64,000 nt of DNA from Campylobacter porcelli (GTDB lineage: Bacteria; Campylobacterota; Campylobacteria; Campylobacterales; Campylobacteraceae): positions 1,116,001-1,180,000 of the forward strand of contig NZ_CP018789.1 of the NCBI RefSeq assembly GCF_002139855.1, written 5' to 3'. The notes under the pieces are model-generated. The model made no database searches. It worked only from the letters and a program-made list of their open reading frames with translations, and was not told the DNA's origin. A program made the translations under genes and the position numbers. Shown piece by piece: positions 1 to 8,592 of the stretch. Numbering within the stretch: the stretch's first letter is position 1; each line of letters opens with the position of its first letter.

Positions 1-796
1 GATTTGGGATGATCAAGGATTTTTATTAACCCGTGGTGGGCTGGATTTTGCCGGTGGTGGAGTGGTCCATATCAGTGCTGGAACAGCTGGGTTAATTGGT
101 GTTTTAATGGTGGGCGCTAGAAAAGAGATAGCACACATTAGCGAGCAAGCCCACTCTATACCTTATGCGTTTTTGGGTGGAATTTTGCTATTTATTGGTT
201 GGCTTGGATTTAACGCTGGAAGTGCTGGAAAGGTAGATGAAATCGCCGTAAATGCCTTTATAGTGACTATTATCTCAGCTTCTAGCGGATATATAGCTTG
301 GATTTGTCTAGAGATTTTAAATAGACAAAAACCTAGCATTCTAGGCTCTTTAAGTGGCTTAGTAGCTGGGCTTGTGGGTATCACGCCAGGATGCGGATAT
401 GTGGGTATAGCAGCTAGTATTATCATAGGTATTAGTGCTTCTATAGTATGCTTTTGGGGCTTGATAATCATAAAATACAAACTAAAATTAGACGACTCAT
501 TAGACGCCTTTTCTCTACATGGATTTGGCGGTATATGGGGGGCTTTGTGTGTGGGGCTTTTTGCTAGTAAGCAGACAAATCCTAGTATTGAATTTGAAGG
601 GTTGTTTATAAGCTTTAATCCGCATTTACTTTTAGAGCAGATTCTTGGGGTTGTGGTATGCTTTAGCGTATCAGCTATAATTAGCTTTATAATATTTAAA
701 GCCATATCTTACTTCACTCCACTTCGAGTAGATAGCGAACACGAAAGTATGGGGCTAGATGCGAGCTTACACGGCGAGAGCGCTTATAAGAGATAG
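1..796 (+). CDS. amt: Ammonium transporter (Amt/MEP), 5' end outside window
   Basis: C-terminal 264 residues of an inner-membrane Amt channel, which conducts ammonium/ammonia. The frame is open from base 2 to the TAG at 794-796, so the start lies upstream of the window. Visible hallmarks are the DFAGGGVVHISAG stretch, whose His23 (visible numbering) corresponds to the first pore histidine, and LHGFGGIWG near residue 173 with the second pore histidine. Long hydrophobic helices fill the spaces between and a short polar tail follows. No glnK/PII gene follows; the next gene is the remnant of a type I restriction locus. A run of six G at 537-542 encodes part of the conserved second motif and is too short to suggest slippage. 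Confidence 0.93.
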   Translation, partial: IWDDQGFLLTRGGLDFAGGGVVHISAGTAGLIGVLMVGARKEIAHISEQAHSIPYAFLGGILLFIGWLGFNAGSAGKVDEIAVNAFIVTIISASSGYIAWICLEILNRQKPSILGSLSGLVAGLVGITPGCGYVGIAASIIIGISASIVCFWGLIIIKYKLKLDDSLDAFSLHGFGGIWGALCVGLFASKQTNPSIEFEGLFISFNPHLLLEQILGVVVCFSVSAIISFIIFKAISYFTPLRVDSEHESMGLDASLHGESAYKR

Positions 797-830
797 ACTA
801 GGGTTAAACTATCTTTATTAATGCTATAAA

Positions 831-870
831 TTCGCAGATTAATGCTATTTAACCTTACTAAATCTGCGAA
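831..870 (+). terminator. Inverted repeat downstream of amt, possible terminator
   Basis: A perfect 10-bp inverted repeat (TTCGCAGATT at 831-840, AATCTGCGAA at 861-870) with a 20-nt loop lies 35 bases after the amt stop. The loop is long and no clear T-run follows, so termination is only a guess. Apart from this and the promoter at 982-987, I see nothing in the 797-1020 gap. Confidence 0.35.
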
Positions 871-981
871 TAAATTCCAAAATTCTTAAATAAAATTATA
901 TCGATTTTATAATATCAATAAATTAAGATTATTTGATATATTTTACAATTCTATGGTTGTTAATAATATGTAAATTTATGC

Positions 982-987
982 TATAAT
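982..987 (+). promoter_or_regulatory. Predicted -10 box of the type I RM locus
   Basis: TATAAT preceded by TATGC (extended -10, the usual sigma-70 form in Campylobacter) stands 33 bases before the hsdM ATG at 1021, and an AAAAGGG ribosome-binding site sits at 1009-1014. Confidence 0.5.
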
Positions 988-1020
988 ATTTGACAATAAT
1001 CAACAATTAAAAGGGCAAAA

Positions 1021-1632
1021 ATGGATATTAGCAAAGAGGTAAATTTTATTTGGAATATTGCCGATAAACTTCGTGGAGCCTACACTAGTGATAAATATAA
1101 AGATGTAATTATCCCCATGGTTATTTTACGCAGATTTGAGTGCGCCTTAGCTGATACCAAAAAAGCGGTGCTAGAAGAGTATAATAAAGACAAAGACACC
1201 CCAACAACGGTGCTAGAAAGATTAAGCGGATATCAATTTTATAACACAAGCAAATTTGATCTAAAAGAGCTTAGAAAAAATTTTAAAACTAGATAGCAAA
1301 ACGCTAGAAAAATCGCTAAAGTATGTAGCCAAGATGATAAGCAGGCACAAATCCAAAGAGATAAAAACGGCGAGATTATCTATGATAAAGATAGCCACGA
1401 CACTGAAATACTAAATATAAACGCAAACATTGATAAGTATATGAGAAGCGAAGTTTTGCTACATTTGTCTGTGGCCAAAGCCTTTGATGATGGCAAAATC
1501 GGCGCTGAAATTCCATTTGCTCGCTATTTCTACAAATACCAAAACCCAAAAAGCACAACTGAGATAAAAGCGGAGTTTAAAAGCTTAGAACAGCAGGTAA
1601 AAGAGCTAGAAAGTGGGGTTTTTGTTGAGTAA
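1021..1632 (+). pseudogene. hsdM: Type I restriction-modification DNA methyltransferase subunit HsdM, internally deleted
   Basis: Remnant of the HsdM N6-adenine methyltransferase. Codons 1-91 match the HsdM N-terminal helical domain (DVIIPMVILRRFECAL and the following region). The frame then hits TAG at 1294-1296. Continuing in the same frame to the TAA at 1630-1632 gives the typical HsdM C-terminus, including an IGAEIPFARYFYKYQNPK stretch and a final coiled segment (LEQQVKELE). The whole catalytic core, with the SAM-binding motif and the NPPY/F motif, is absent: about 200 residues remain against roughly 500 normally. This is a large internal deletion, not a simple point mutation, so no methylation activity is expected. 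The remnant overlaps the hsdS remnant by about 8 bases. Confidence 0.85.
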
Positions 1633-2272
1633 GCAAATTCTAGAATTTAAAGATAGCAAATTCCTTGGATAGGAAGAATTTCAAAACACTGGGAAGTGAT
1701 ACGCAATAAATTATGTTTTTACGCATAGAAAAGAAATTGTAGGTTATAAATTTAAAAATTTTGATATTTTATCACTTACAAAAAATGGTGTTAAAACAAT
1801 TACAAAAAACGAACAGAAAGGTAAAATTCCTGATAGTTTTAAAACTTATCAAATTGTGAAAAAAGATGATATTATAATGTGTCTTTTTGACCTTGATGTT
1901 TCGGCTGTTTTTTCTAGTATTTCAAAATATAGCGAAATTATTTCTCCTGCTTATAAAATTTTGTAATCCAAAATCAAATTTAAATTCTAAATATATAGGA
2001 TATTTTTTGATTTTGTTTTTACTAATAGAAAATTCAAACAATATTCTAAAAATATTCGTTTTACACTGGGAACTAACGAATTTATGGATTTAAGAATTTT
2101 ATATCCACCGCTTGATAAGCAAGAAAAAATCGCGAAATTTTTGAATAGTAAGTGCGAGATAATAGATAGATTAAATAAGAATTACACAAAGCAAATTTCT
2201 ACTTTAAAAGAGTATAAAAAATCTTTGATTTATGAATGCGTAACAGGTAAAAAGGAACTAAAAATCTGCTAG
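1625..2272 (+). pseudogene. hsdS: Type I restriction specificity subunit HsdS, frameshifted and shortened
   Basis: Remnant of the DNA-recognition subunit. A TTG at 1625 overlaps the hsdM stop and begins a typical opening (KDSKFPWIGRISKHWEV, read across a frame change near 1665). The frame changes again near 1710, giving a target-recognition segment with LSLTKNGV and GKIPDSFKTYQIVKKDD. It is lost once more after about 1960 and resumes with RILYPPLDKQEKIAKFL and the C-terminal coiled coil to the TAG at 2270-2272. Only about 215 residues are represented, roughly half of a normal HsdS, so one target-recognition domain is missing. Several separate frame changes indicate old decay. Confidence 0.8.
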
Positions 2273-2296
2273 AATTCTAAAATTCAAGGTGATAGA

Positions 2297-2510
2297 GTGA
2301 CAAGTTTAATGATAAAAGCTGATAATGCGTTACTAGAACAAATCAAAAGTATCGCTGAAAACCTAACACAGAGATGGCAAAGAGATAAAAATACAAAGCT
2401 TTAACGATGAAAGATATCAAAGCTATGAAACTGATGCCTTAGCAGTAAAAAGAGGAGAGATAAAAGCAAGACCTTTTAGCGAGTTTGAAAAAGAGATGGA
2501 AAAATGGTAA
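2297..2510 (+). pseudogene. Antitoxin of a RelB/ParD-like type II pair, frameshifted
   Basis: Starting at GTG 2297 or ATG 2309, the frame gives LLEQIKSIAENLTQRWQ and then runs into TAA at about 2402-2404. Shifting frame near 2390 restores a plausible antitoxin tail (DERYQSYETDALAVKRGEIK, then ARPFSEFEKEMEKW) that ends at TAA 2508-2510. The tail overlaps the ATG of the next gene by 7 bases, the usual antitoxin-toxin coupling. Family assignment rests on context and general character, not on a clear motif. One frameshift inactivates it as read. Confidence 0.5.
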
Positions 2511-2755
2511 TAACAACCATACCACGATATGAAAATAAAATGCAAGATATTTTTAATTTTATCGCACCAGATAGAAAGGGTAAAAAATTTCACTTAAATT
2601 TATCAGCAAAAATCAAAAATCTTTTAATTTTTACATATATCGGCAGAATAAGAAGCGATAAGCTTATTTATAAAGGCTATGTGATAACCTATACTATAAA
2701 TAATAATGAAATAAGCATTCTTGGTATTTATCAAGAAAATGAGTGGAATGAGTAA
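2504..2755 (+). CDS. RelE/ParE-like toxin, possibly degenerate
   Basis: An 83-residue protein with ParE/RelE-superfamily character. It has the N-terminal pattern of a helix after ITTIPRYENKMQDIFNFIA, then LIYKGYVITYTINNNEISIL (beta hairpin) and a closing GIYQENEWNE, which is common in Campylobacter members of the family. The central part between the two helices and the LIYKGY strand looks a few residues shorter than I would expect, so activity is uncertain. It follows a frameshifted antitoxin gene: either both genes are dead or the toxin is already harmless. It lies between the hsdS remnant and the four-gene cassette. Confidence 0.5.
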   Translation: MVITTIPRYENKMQDIFNFIAPDRKGKKFHLNLSAKIKNLLIFTYIGRIRSDKLIYKGYVITYTINNNEISILGIYQENEWNE

Positions 2756-2852
2756 AATTTTGAAATTCTAAAATATAAAAATAATATAAAGTATATGATA
2801 GTTGTGGTTATTTTATAGATATATCATTAAGTAAGGATTGATAAAATTGATA

Positions 2853-2858
2853 TATAAT
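2853..2858 (+). promoter_or_regulatory. Predicted -10 box of the four-gene cassette
   Basis: TATAAT in an AT-rich gap (2756-2898) that has no other feature. It is 40 bases before the GTG at 2899, with an AAAAGG ribosome-binding site at 2886-2891 in between. No convincing -35 box is present, which is normal for Campylobacter sigma-70 promoters. Confidence 0.4.
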
Positions 2859-2898
2859 AACGGAATTTATTTTATTTGGATATGCAAAAGGCGGTCTT

Positions 2899-3492
2899 GT
2901 GGTTGATTATGAGTACGATCTTTGCGAAAAATTTTCATATTGGTTACTAAAGAAATATAGAAGTATTAATTTGATGGCTAGTGGATTTCCTTTTTTAAAG
3001 GCAAAAAGAATTGCTGATTTAATATCGTTAAATGGGGATAATTTGATTGCTTATGAAATTAAGACAGCTAGAGATAATTTGCGCAGAATTGACGGACAGA
3101 TTACGGATTATTTATTAACATTTGATTATTTTTACTTGGTTTTGGATAAAAAATTTAAAAAAGAAATAGCTAGATTTGAAGATAAAAGAATAGGAATTAT
3201 TTTATATGATTGCGGTAAATTTGCTTTAATAAAAAAACCATTAAAAAATAAACCAAGCTCTTTTTGTAGAGCACTTTTGCTTTCTAGGAGTAGTGCTCAA
3301 AAATTAGCAAAAAATAAAAAAAATGTGTTTGAAATGTATAATTTTATATCTAAGAATTTTTCACAAAAAGAAATTAAAAAGAAACTAATCGAAGATTTAA
3401 AAGAAGCTTATTTGGAGTGTTTTGAAGCATTTAAAAATGAAAGAGATTTTTTTCTTTTAAAAAATAGATTTTACTTAAAGGAATTAGCGTGA
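2899..3492 (+). CDS. sce7726-like PD-(D/E)XK nuclease-fold protein, first gene of candidate defence cassette
   Basis: A 197-residue soluble protein. The segment around RIADLISLNGDNLIAYEIKT carries Asp40, Glu53 and Lys55, the D...ExK spacing of PD-(D/E)XK nucleases, followed by a region (residues 66-105) that resembles the sce7726 family. A charged, Lys-rich C-terminal helical region of about 80 residues follows. The start is taken as GTG 2899 because AAAAGG lies 8 bases upstream; the frame stays open back to 2851 without an ATG. Its stop overlaps the next gene's GTG in a 4-base GTGA, suggesting translational coupling. Very AT-rich codon use compared with the flanking housekeeping genes hints at recent acquisition. 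Family assignment is from memory of the family pattern; nuclease function is inferred. Confidence 0.6.
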   Translation: MVDYEYDLCEKFSYWLLKKYRSINLMASGFPFLKAKRIADLISLNGDNLIAYEIKTARDNLRRIDGQITDYLLTFDYFYLVLDKKFKKEIARFEDKRIGIILYDCGKFALIKKPLKNKPSSFCRALLLSRSSAQKLAKNKKNVFEMYNFISKNFSQKEIKKKLIEDLKEAYLECFEAFKNERDFFLLKNRFYLKELA

Positions 3493-4013
3493 CAAAATTA
3501 AATGTGATAAGTTTAAATTGGATAAGTTTTTTAATTTTGTTTATTTATACTATTATATGCTTTTGCATGCATTGGCATTTTTTAAGTAAAGAAATTTCTG
3601 ATGTTTATTTTGTTAGCAATGAAATGAATGCAACAATGGACTTAAATTCAACACTAGAAACATTGATTACACAAAATAAAATTATTTCTCCAAAAGATTA
3701 TTTTGGAATTTATACTAGCACTTATTCAAATATCTTAATGATTACAGTTGCACTTTTGGGAATTTTTGCACTATTGTCTTTTGTGTATATAAGGAGCAAA
3801 ATTAATGATCAAATGAATGATAGAATAGATGAATATTTTAAATCTAATGAATTTAAGGATATAAAAAATGAACTTATAACTCAAGAAATTAAACGCATTG
3901 TGGATAGTAAATATGATGATATAGAGCGAAGATTGTCTTTACTAGAAGAAAACCAAGAAGGTTCTCATAGAGATGAATATATAGAGATTGACAACAATCA
4001 GATTAAAGGATAA
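3489..4013 (+). CDS. Two-TM membrane protein with cytoplasmic coiled coil, second gene of cassette
   Basis: A 174-residue protein of unrecognised family. A first hydrophobic helix (about residues 10-30) is followed by a polar loop of about 50 residues, likely periplasmic. A second helix (about 82-100, ITVALLGIFALLSFVYI) leads into a charged 70-residue tail with heptad-like character (RIDEYFKSNEFKDIKNELI, then IERRLSLLEENQE). By topology the tail would face the cytoplasm. The GTG start overlaps the stop of the nuclease-like gene by 4 bases, and the next ATG follows the stop by only 4 bases. A membrane-anchored sensor or effector partner fits the layout, but the sequence itself shows no function. 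Confidence 0.55.
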   Translation: MTKLNVISLNWISFLILFIYTIICFCMHWHFLSKEISDVYFVSNEMNATMDLNSTLETLITQNKIISPKDYFGIYTSTYSNILMITVALLGIFALLSFVYIRSKINDQMNDRIDEYFKSNEFKDIKNELITQEIKRIVDSKYDDIERRLSLLEENQEGSHRDEYIEIDNNQIKG

Positions 4014-4017
4014 AAAT

Positions 4018-4551
4018 ATGGCATTTATATCAAGTAAAAAAGAGAAAAAAGAAACAAAAATAATAACTTGGGATATGTTGCTTTTAGATGCAAAAGATAA
4101 GAACATAACATTAACACCATTTGATATTTATACTTATGTTAATACTTTTGATAATATTGAGGTTATTGATGATGATTTAAGTTCAGAAATTAGTGGTATG
4201 ATTGAATATATCAGTGATGGATTTATAATTACAATAAACAAATACCATTCTTATGAACGTAGAAGATTTACATTGGCTCACGAGTTTGGGCATTATTGTA
4301 TGCATAGAGAATATTTAATAAATAATAAAAGCATAAAAGATGTGGCACTATTTAGAAGTGAAAACACAAAAGACCAAAAAGAATTTGAAGCAAACGATTT
4401 TGCGGCAAAACTTTTAATGCCAAAAGATGATTTTTTGAATATTATTAAAAATGGCAAAACTAGGCTAGGAGATATCGCAGAACATTTTGGTGTTTCGGCA
4501 GCGGCGGCAAAATATAGAGCTTATAGGCTTGGTTTAATAAAGGAGTATTGA
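4018..4551 (+). CDS. ImmA/IrrE family metallopeptidase, third gene of cassette
   Basis: A 177-residue zinc metallopeptidase. The active-site helix HEFGH is at residues 88-92, with Glu124 (EFEANDFAAKLLMP) as the likely third zinc ligand. The C-terminal segment (LGDIAEHFGVSAAAAKYRAY) looks like a small helix-turn-helix, common in this family. The ATG at 4018 is chosen because AAAGGA precedes it; an upstream TTG at 3988 would overlap the previous gene and lacks such a site. ImmA/IrrE enzymes cleave repressors such as ImmR and DdrO in mobile elements and stress responses. No XRE repressor gene is adjacent here, so the substrate could be a cassette partner. Its stop and the next ATG share one base (TGATG). 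Confidence 0.85.
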   Translation: MAFISSKKEKKETKIITWDMLLLDAKDKNITLTPFDIYTYVNTFDNIEVIDDDLSSEISGMIEYISDGFIITINKYHSYERRRFTLAHEFGHYCMHREYLINNKSIKDVALFRSENTKDQKEFEANDFAAKLLMPKDDFLNIIKNGKTRLGDIAEHFGVSAAAAKYRAYRLGLIKEY

Positions 4552-5570
4552 TGAAATATTTTTATTTTCCAGCGTTAAAAACTAGAAGTTCAGAATTGAG
4601 AGCTTTTTCAAAATTAGAAAATAAAAATGAAATTTTACCTATTTTAGCACTTACAAAGTCACGCATAAGTAAAAATAATCTTACTGGAAGTATTGATAAA
4701 AAAATGAATGAGTTAAAAGAAGATTTTAAGGATATTCATTTTATTTTAGATGTTTCCACGGAAGAAAATTTGATTAACAACGAAATTAGAGATTTTCTAT
4801 CCCCAAATAATGGTTTTAAAAAATGGGTTGAATTTGTAAAAAAATATAAAAAAGATTTTAAAAATTTAATTCCTTGTATCCACTTTGCTCCTGATAATAT
4901 AGATGATGTAAAAAAACAAATTTTAAATTTAGATGAATTTGAAACGCTTGCTTTAAGACTACCTGGTGATGAAAATTTAAATGAGTATTTAAAGATTATT
5001 GATGATCGCAAAAAGATTATTTTAATTTTAGACTGCTTGGATAAATATAATGAATTAAATACAGCTAATGATATAAAACATTTTAAAGGTCTAATTTATC
5101 TTGCTTCAAGCTTTCCAAAAACTTTGCCTGAGAATGAGGGAAAGATTAAGCTAAACGAGCAAGAGTATTATATTAAAAATTTATCTAGCAAATATTGTTA
5201 TGGTGATTATGGCTGTACTTATCCTATAAGATACGACATGAAGGCCAGGGGTTGGATTCCTAGAATTGATATTCCAGTTATAAATAATAATGAAGCAGTA
5301 GTTTATTATAAAAAAAATAGGATAGATGAAGTGACAAGTACCGAAGAAGCATATATAAAAATCGCTCAAAAACTCTGGGAAAATGAAATTATAAAAAAAC
5401 TTAATATAGTAGATAATTGGGGTTACAAATTTTTTATGGATGCTGCAAAATATGGTACTATTTTTGGGAAAAGTCCATCATTTTGGATTTCAATTAGAAT
5501 GAATATTTACATGAGTTTAACATTAAACAAAATGAAAAATTTAGTAGAAGCAAAAAGCTTAGAAATTTAA
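4551..5570 (+). CDS. Beta-family (T4 beta protein-like) protein, fourth gene of cassette
   Basis: A 339-residue protein that begins YFPALKTRSSELRAFSKL, the opening typical of the 'beta family' (Pfam Beta_protein, sce7725-like) seen in phage and bacterial defence-like loci. A middle part alternates strands and helices (ILPILAL, IHFILDVS, LIPCIHF, IILILDCL), suggesting a TIM-barrel-like body. A C-terminal region with Trp-rich patches (WIPRIDIPV, DNWGYKFFMDAAKYG) and a final basic helix follow. No catalytic motif is evident to me. The ATG at 4551 overlaps the preceding stop by one base and AGGAG lies 6 bases upstream, so it is translationally coupled to the ImmA gene. sce7725-like and sce7726-like genes are known to sit side by side in other bacteria, which supports reading 2899-5570 as one system. 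Confidence 0.65.
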   Translation: MKYFYFPALKTRSSELRAFSKLENKNEILPILALTKSRISKNNLTGSIDKKMNELKEDFKDIHFILDVSTEENLINNEIRDFLSPNNGFKKWVEFVKKYKKDFKNLIPCIHFAPDNIDDVKKQILNLDEFETLALRLPGDENLNEYLKIIDDRKKIILILDCLDKYNELNTANDIKHFKGLIYLASSFPKTLPENEGKIKLNEQEYYIKNLSSKYCYGDYGCTYPIRYDMKARGWIPRIDIPVINNNEAVVYYKKNRIDEVTSTEEAYIKIAQKLWENEIIKKLNIVDNWGYKFFMDAAKYGTIFGKSPSFWISIRMNIYMSLTLNKMKNLVEAKSLEI

Positions 5571-5590
5571 TAGTAATCAGCATTGCTATT
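5569..5590 (+). other. Hairpin after the cassette
   Basis: AATAGTAAT / CAGC loop / ATTGCTATT forms a 9-bp stem with one G-U pair immediately after the beta-family stop. It is followed by A-runs rather than T-runs, so it is not a canonical terminator on the plus strand. Confidence 0.3.
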
Positions 5591-5626
5591 AAAAAAATCA
5601 AAACTAAACTAAAAGAGTTACTTAAA

Positions 5627-5632
5627 TATAAT
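5627..5632 (+). promoter_or_regulatory. Predicted -10 box before hsdR remnant
   Basis: TATAAT 14 bases before the ATG at 5647, with AAAGGA at 5636-5641 between them. The spacing is tight, so the transcript would have almost no leader, and the element may be fortuitous. Confidence 0.25.
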
Positions 5633-5646
5633 TCTAAAGGACAAAA

Positions 5647-8502
5647 ATGGCTAAAACTATATATGCTGAAAAAAGCCAGTATCAAGCTGATATAATAAAA
5701 GAATTTGCTAAAAATGGAGTTGTAGAGCGAAGCGCAAAATACTATGATAAAAATTTAGCAATGGATAAAGAGATACTACTAGAGTTTTTAAAATCTACGC
5801 AAGAAAAGGAGCTTAACGCACTTGGGCTAAAGGGCGATGAGATAATCTCTAAAATTAATGACTATATAATCAAAAATGGAATTCTAGAGTGCTTAAAAAA
5901 TGGCGTAATGATAAATAATACAAACTTAGAGCTAGTTTATAACAAAGAAAGCTCTGGCTTTAATGCTGATTTAGCCTAGAAATATGAAAAAAATAAAATC
6001 ACAATAATACAAGAAGTAAATGCCGATAATGAGAATAAAGAGCGTGTGGATTTAGTGGTTTTTGTCAATGGTGTGGCGTTTGCTTGTATGGAGATTAAAA
6101 GCAACTATTCAGGGCAGGATTATAAAGATGCTATAAGGCAGTATAAAGAGGATAGAAATCCGCAAAATAGGCTATTTGATAATAGGCTTGGTGCGATTGT
6201 GTTTTTTGCTTTGGATCTATATGAATGCTATATGACTACAAAGCTAGAAAAATTCAAGACTAAATTTCTACCTTTTAACAAAGGCAAAGGCAGCGGCAAG
6301 GGCATGGGCGCTGGAAATGATGATATAGAAGGCAAAATAAGCAATGTATGGTATCTATGGGAAGAGGTGTTAGTAAGGGATAATATAATTGATTTGATTA
6401 AAAATTTTATATTTGATGATAAGGGGGTTATGATTTTCCCACGCTATCATCAGATGGATCTAGTACATAAAGTAAAAAGCGATATTTTGAAAAATTCAGA
6501 GTATAAAAACTACTTAATCCAGCATAGCGCAGGATCTGGCAAGACTAAAAGCATAGCTTGGCTGGCATATATGCTAGCATCTTTGTATAAAAATGGCTCT
6601 GTAAGATATGAAAGCGTGATAATCGTAACCGATAGAATAGTAGTAGATAGACAATTACAAAATGAGATAAACAAGATCAAGCATCAAGAAGGATTTATAA
6701 AAGCTCTTGGCGATGAAAATAGCTCAAGAGATTTAAAAGATGCTATAAAAAATAGTGTAAAAATCATAATTTCTACAATCCAAAAATTCTCTTATATCAA
6801 AGATGAATTAAAAAATTTTGACACCAAATGCGCCGTGATAATAGATGAAGCGCACTCTAGCACCAGCGGGTCTAATATGGAGGCTTTGATAGATACTCTT
6901 AGTTCTGAATTTAGCGCAAAGAATAAACCTAAAAATATAAGCCTTTTTGGCTTTACAGCTACACCAAAGGAAAGTACTTTACAAATATTTGGTAAAGAGA
7001 TAAATGGCATGTTTGTACCTTTTCATCTATACTCTATGAAACAAGCGATAGAAGAAGGATATATACTAAATGTACTTGATAACTATACAACATATAACAC
7101 TCTTTATAATATAGTATTAAAAAGCAGTGATAAAGAGGTAGAACAAAACCAAGCAAAACGCAAAATAAGAGATATAATCAGACATAATACTGATATAATA
7201 AAAAGTCGTGTAGCTGTGATAGCTGAGCATTTTGCTAGTAGTGGGTCAGCTTTGCTGGGCAGTAAAGCTAAGGCTATGGTAGTGTGTGAGGATATAGAAA
7301 GCGTGATAAGATATTATTATGCTTTTTGCGAGTATTGTAAGTCACATGGATATGATTTTAAGCCTTTAATAGCTTTTAGCGGTCAAAAAGAGATTGATGG
7401 CGCAGAGTATAGCGAAAGCGAGATAAATGGCATAAGCGAAGTATCTTTGCCTAGTGAGTTTAATAAAGATGAGCGAAGGGTGCTTTTTGTGGCGAATAAA
7501 TACCAAACAGGATTTGACCAAAATAAGCTTTGTATAATGTATGTAATCAAAGCCCTTAGCGGAATAACCGCCGTTCAAACACTATCAAGGCTAAATAGAA
7601 TTTGCCCAGAATTCCCACATAAAACTACTTTTGTGCTTGATTTTGTAAATAAATTTGATGATATTATGAAGAGTTTTGAGCCATATTATACGCAAACTAT
7701 GCTAAAAGATGGCATTGATATGGCTGATTTACTTGATATCGACGCAAAAATAGATGGATATAATATCTTAATGCCACTTGAAGAAAAGATGGTAGCAGAT
7801 GCTATTTTTAATAAAGATGATAATACTCAAAAGATGGTAAGACCATATTTCACAAAAGCAATAACACAAATAAATAATTTAGATGATAAGCATAAAATAG
7901 AGTTCAAAGGGTTGCTGACAAACTACAAAAAGATCTTTTTACATTTGAAAATCATTTTTGGTGATAATTTTAGCGATAAGCTAAATAATAGATATATTTT
8001 TATAGAAATTTTGCTCAAACAGCTTATAAATGTAAATAGAAGTAGCGAAAATATAGATATAGATATAGGCGTGATAAATGTTCAGGTATTAAAAGATGAA
8101 ACTCACAAAGGAGTAAAAGTAGTGCCAGACCCAGTTATGGAGATGAGTGACTTTGGCTCAATGAAGATTGGCTCTAACAAGCTAGAGAAGCTCTCAGAAA
8201 TTATAAAAAAAATCAATGATAATCTTAGTCTAAATATGGAAAAAAACTCGCAAATTCAAGCTATTATAAATATCTCTGAGCAACTACTAAATAGTACCAA
8301 GCTACAAAGCGGAGCAAAAAATAATAGTAAAAATGATTTTACAAAGCTTTATAATGATGAAATAGCTAATATTTTGACAGATAATTATAATGATATGCAA
8401 TTTGGTGCATTATATGGCCAACTATTAAAAAATAAAACTTATATAAATGAAATTTTCACACCACTTATAGATAATATTTATGATATTTTAGAAAAAAGAT
8501 AA
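5647..8502 (+). pseudogene. hsdR: Type I restriction endonuclease subunit HsdR with in-frame amber stop
   Basis: A 951-codon frame, near the normal length of about 1000 residues, interrupted by a single TAG at 5977-5979 (codon 111). On both sides the frame is the same, so one C-to-T change from CAG would explain it. After the stop come the nuclease motif D135...E149-x-K151 (MEIK), the helicase Walker A (HSAGSGKT, near residue 295), the DEAH box (IIDEAHSS), motif III (GFTATP) and motif VI (QTLSRLNR), and the C-terminal helical domain. A reinitiating GTG near 6046 could still yield an 818-residue protein, but it would start at the nuclease core and lack the N-terminus. With HsdM and HsdS destroyed it would have no partner. 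Confidence 0.88.
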
Positions 8503-8592
8503 GTGAAAATTTTGGTATAAAAAGAGATTTTAAAAATTAAAGAAAATTTAAAAAATTAAAAAGATATTAAAAATTTAAAAAAGAAATCTAAA

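Noticed and set aside
537-542. Six-G run in amt as a phase-variation tract
   Set aside because: Too short and it encodes a conserved Trp-Gly motif.
1294-5979. In-frame TAG codons in both hsdM and hsdR, as possible amber recoding or suppression
   Set aside because: hsdM also lacks its whole catalytic core and hsdS has frame changes, so ordinary decay explains the stops; the housekeeping genes show no sign of TAG recoding.
6280-6325. Gly/Lys-rich repeat (GKGSGKGMGAG) in hsdR as a recoding or repeat-variable region
   Set aside because: A similar Gly-rich linker is normal in HsdR proteins.
8503-8592. A/T-rich near-repeats (AAATTTAAAAAATTAAA types) after hsdR
   Set aside because: Low-complexity sequence with no consistent unit, palindrome or frame.
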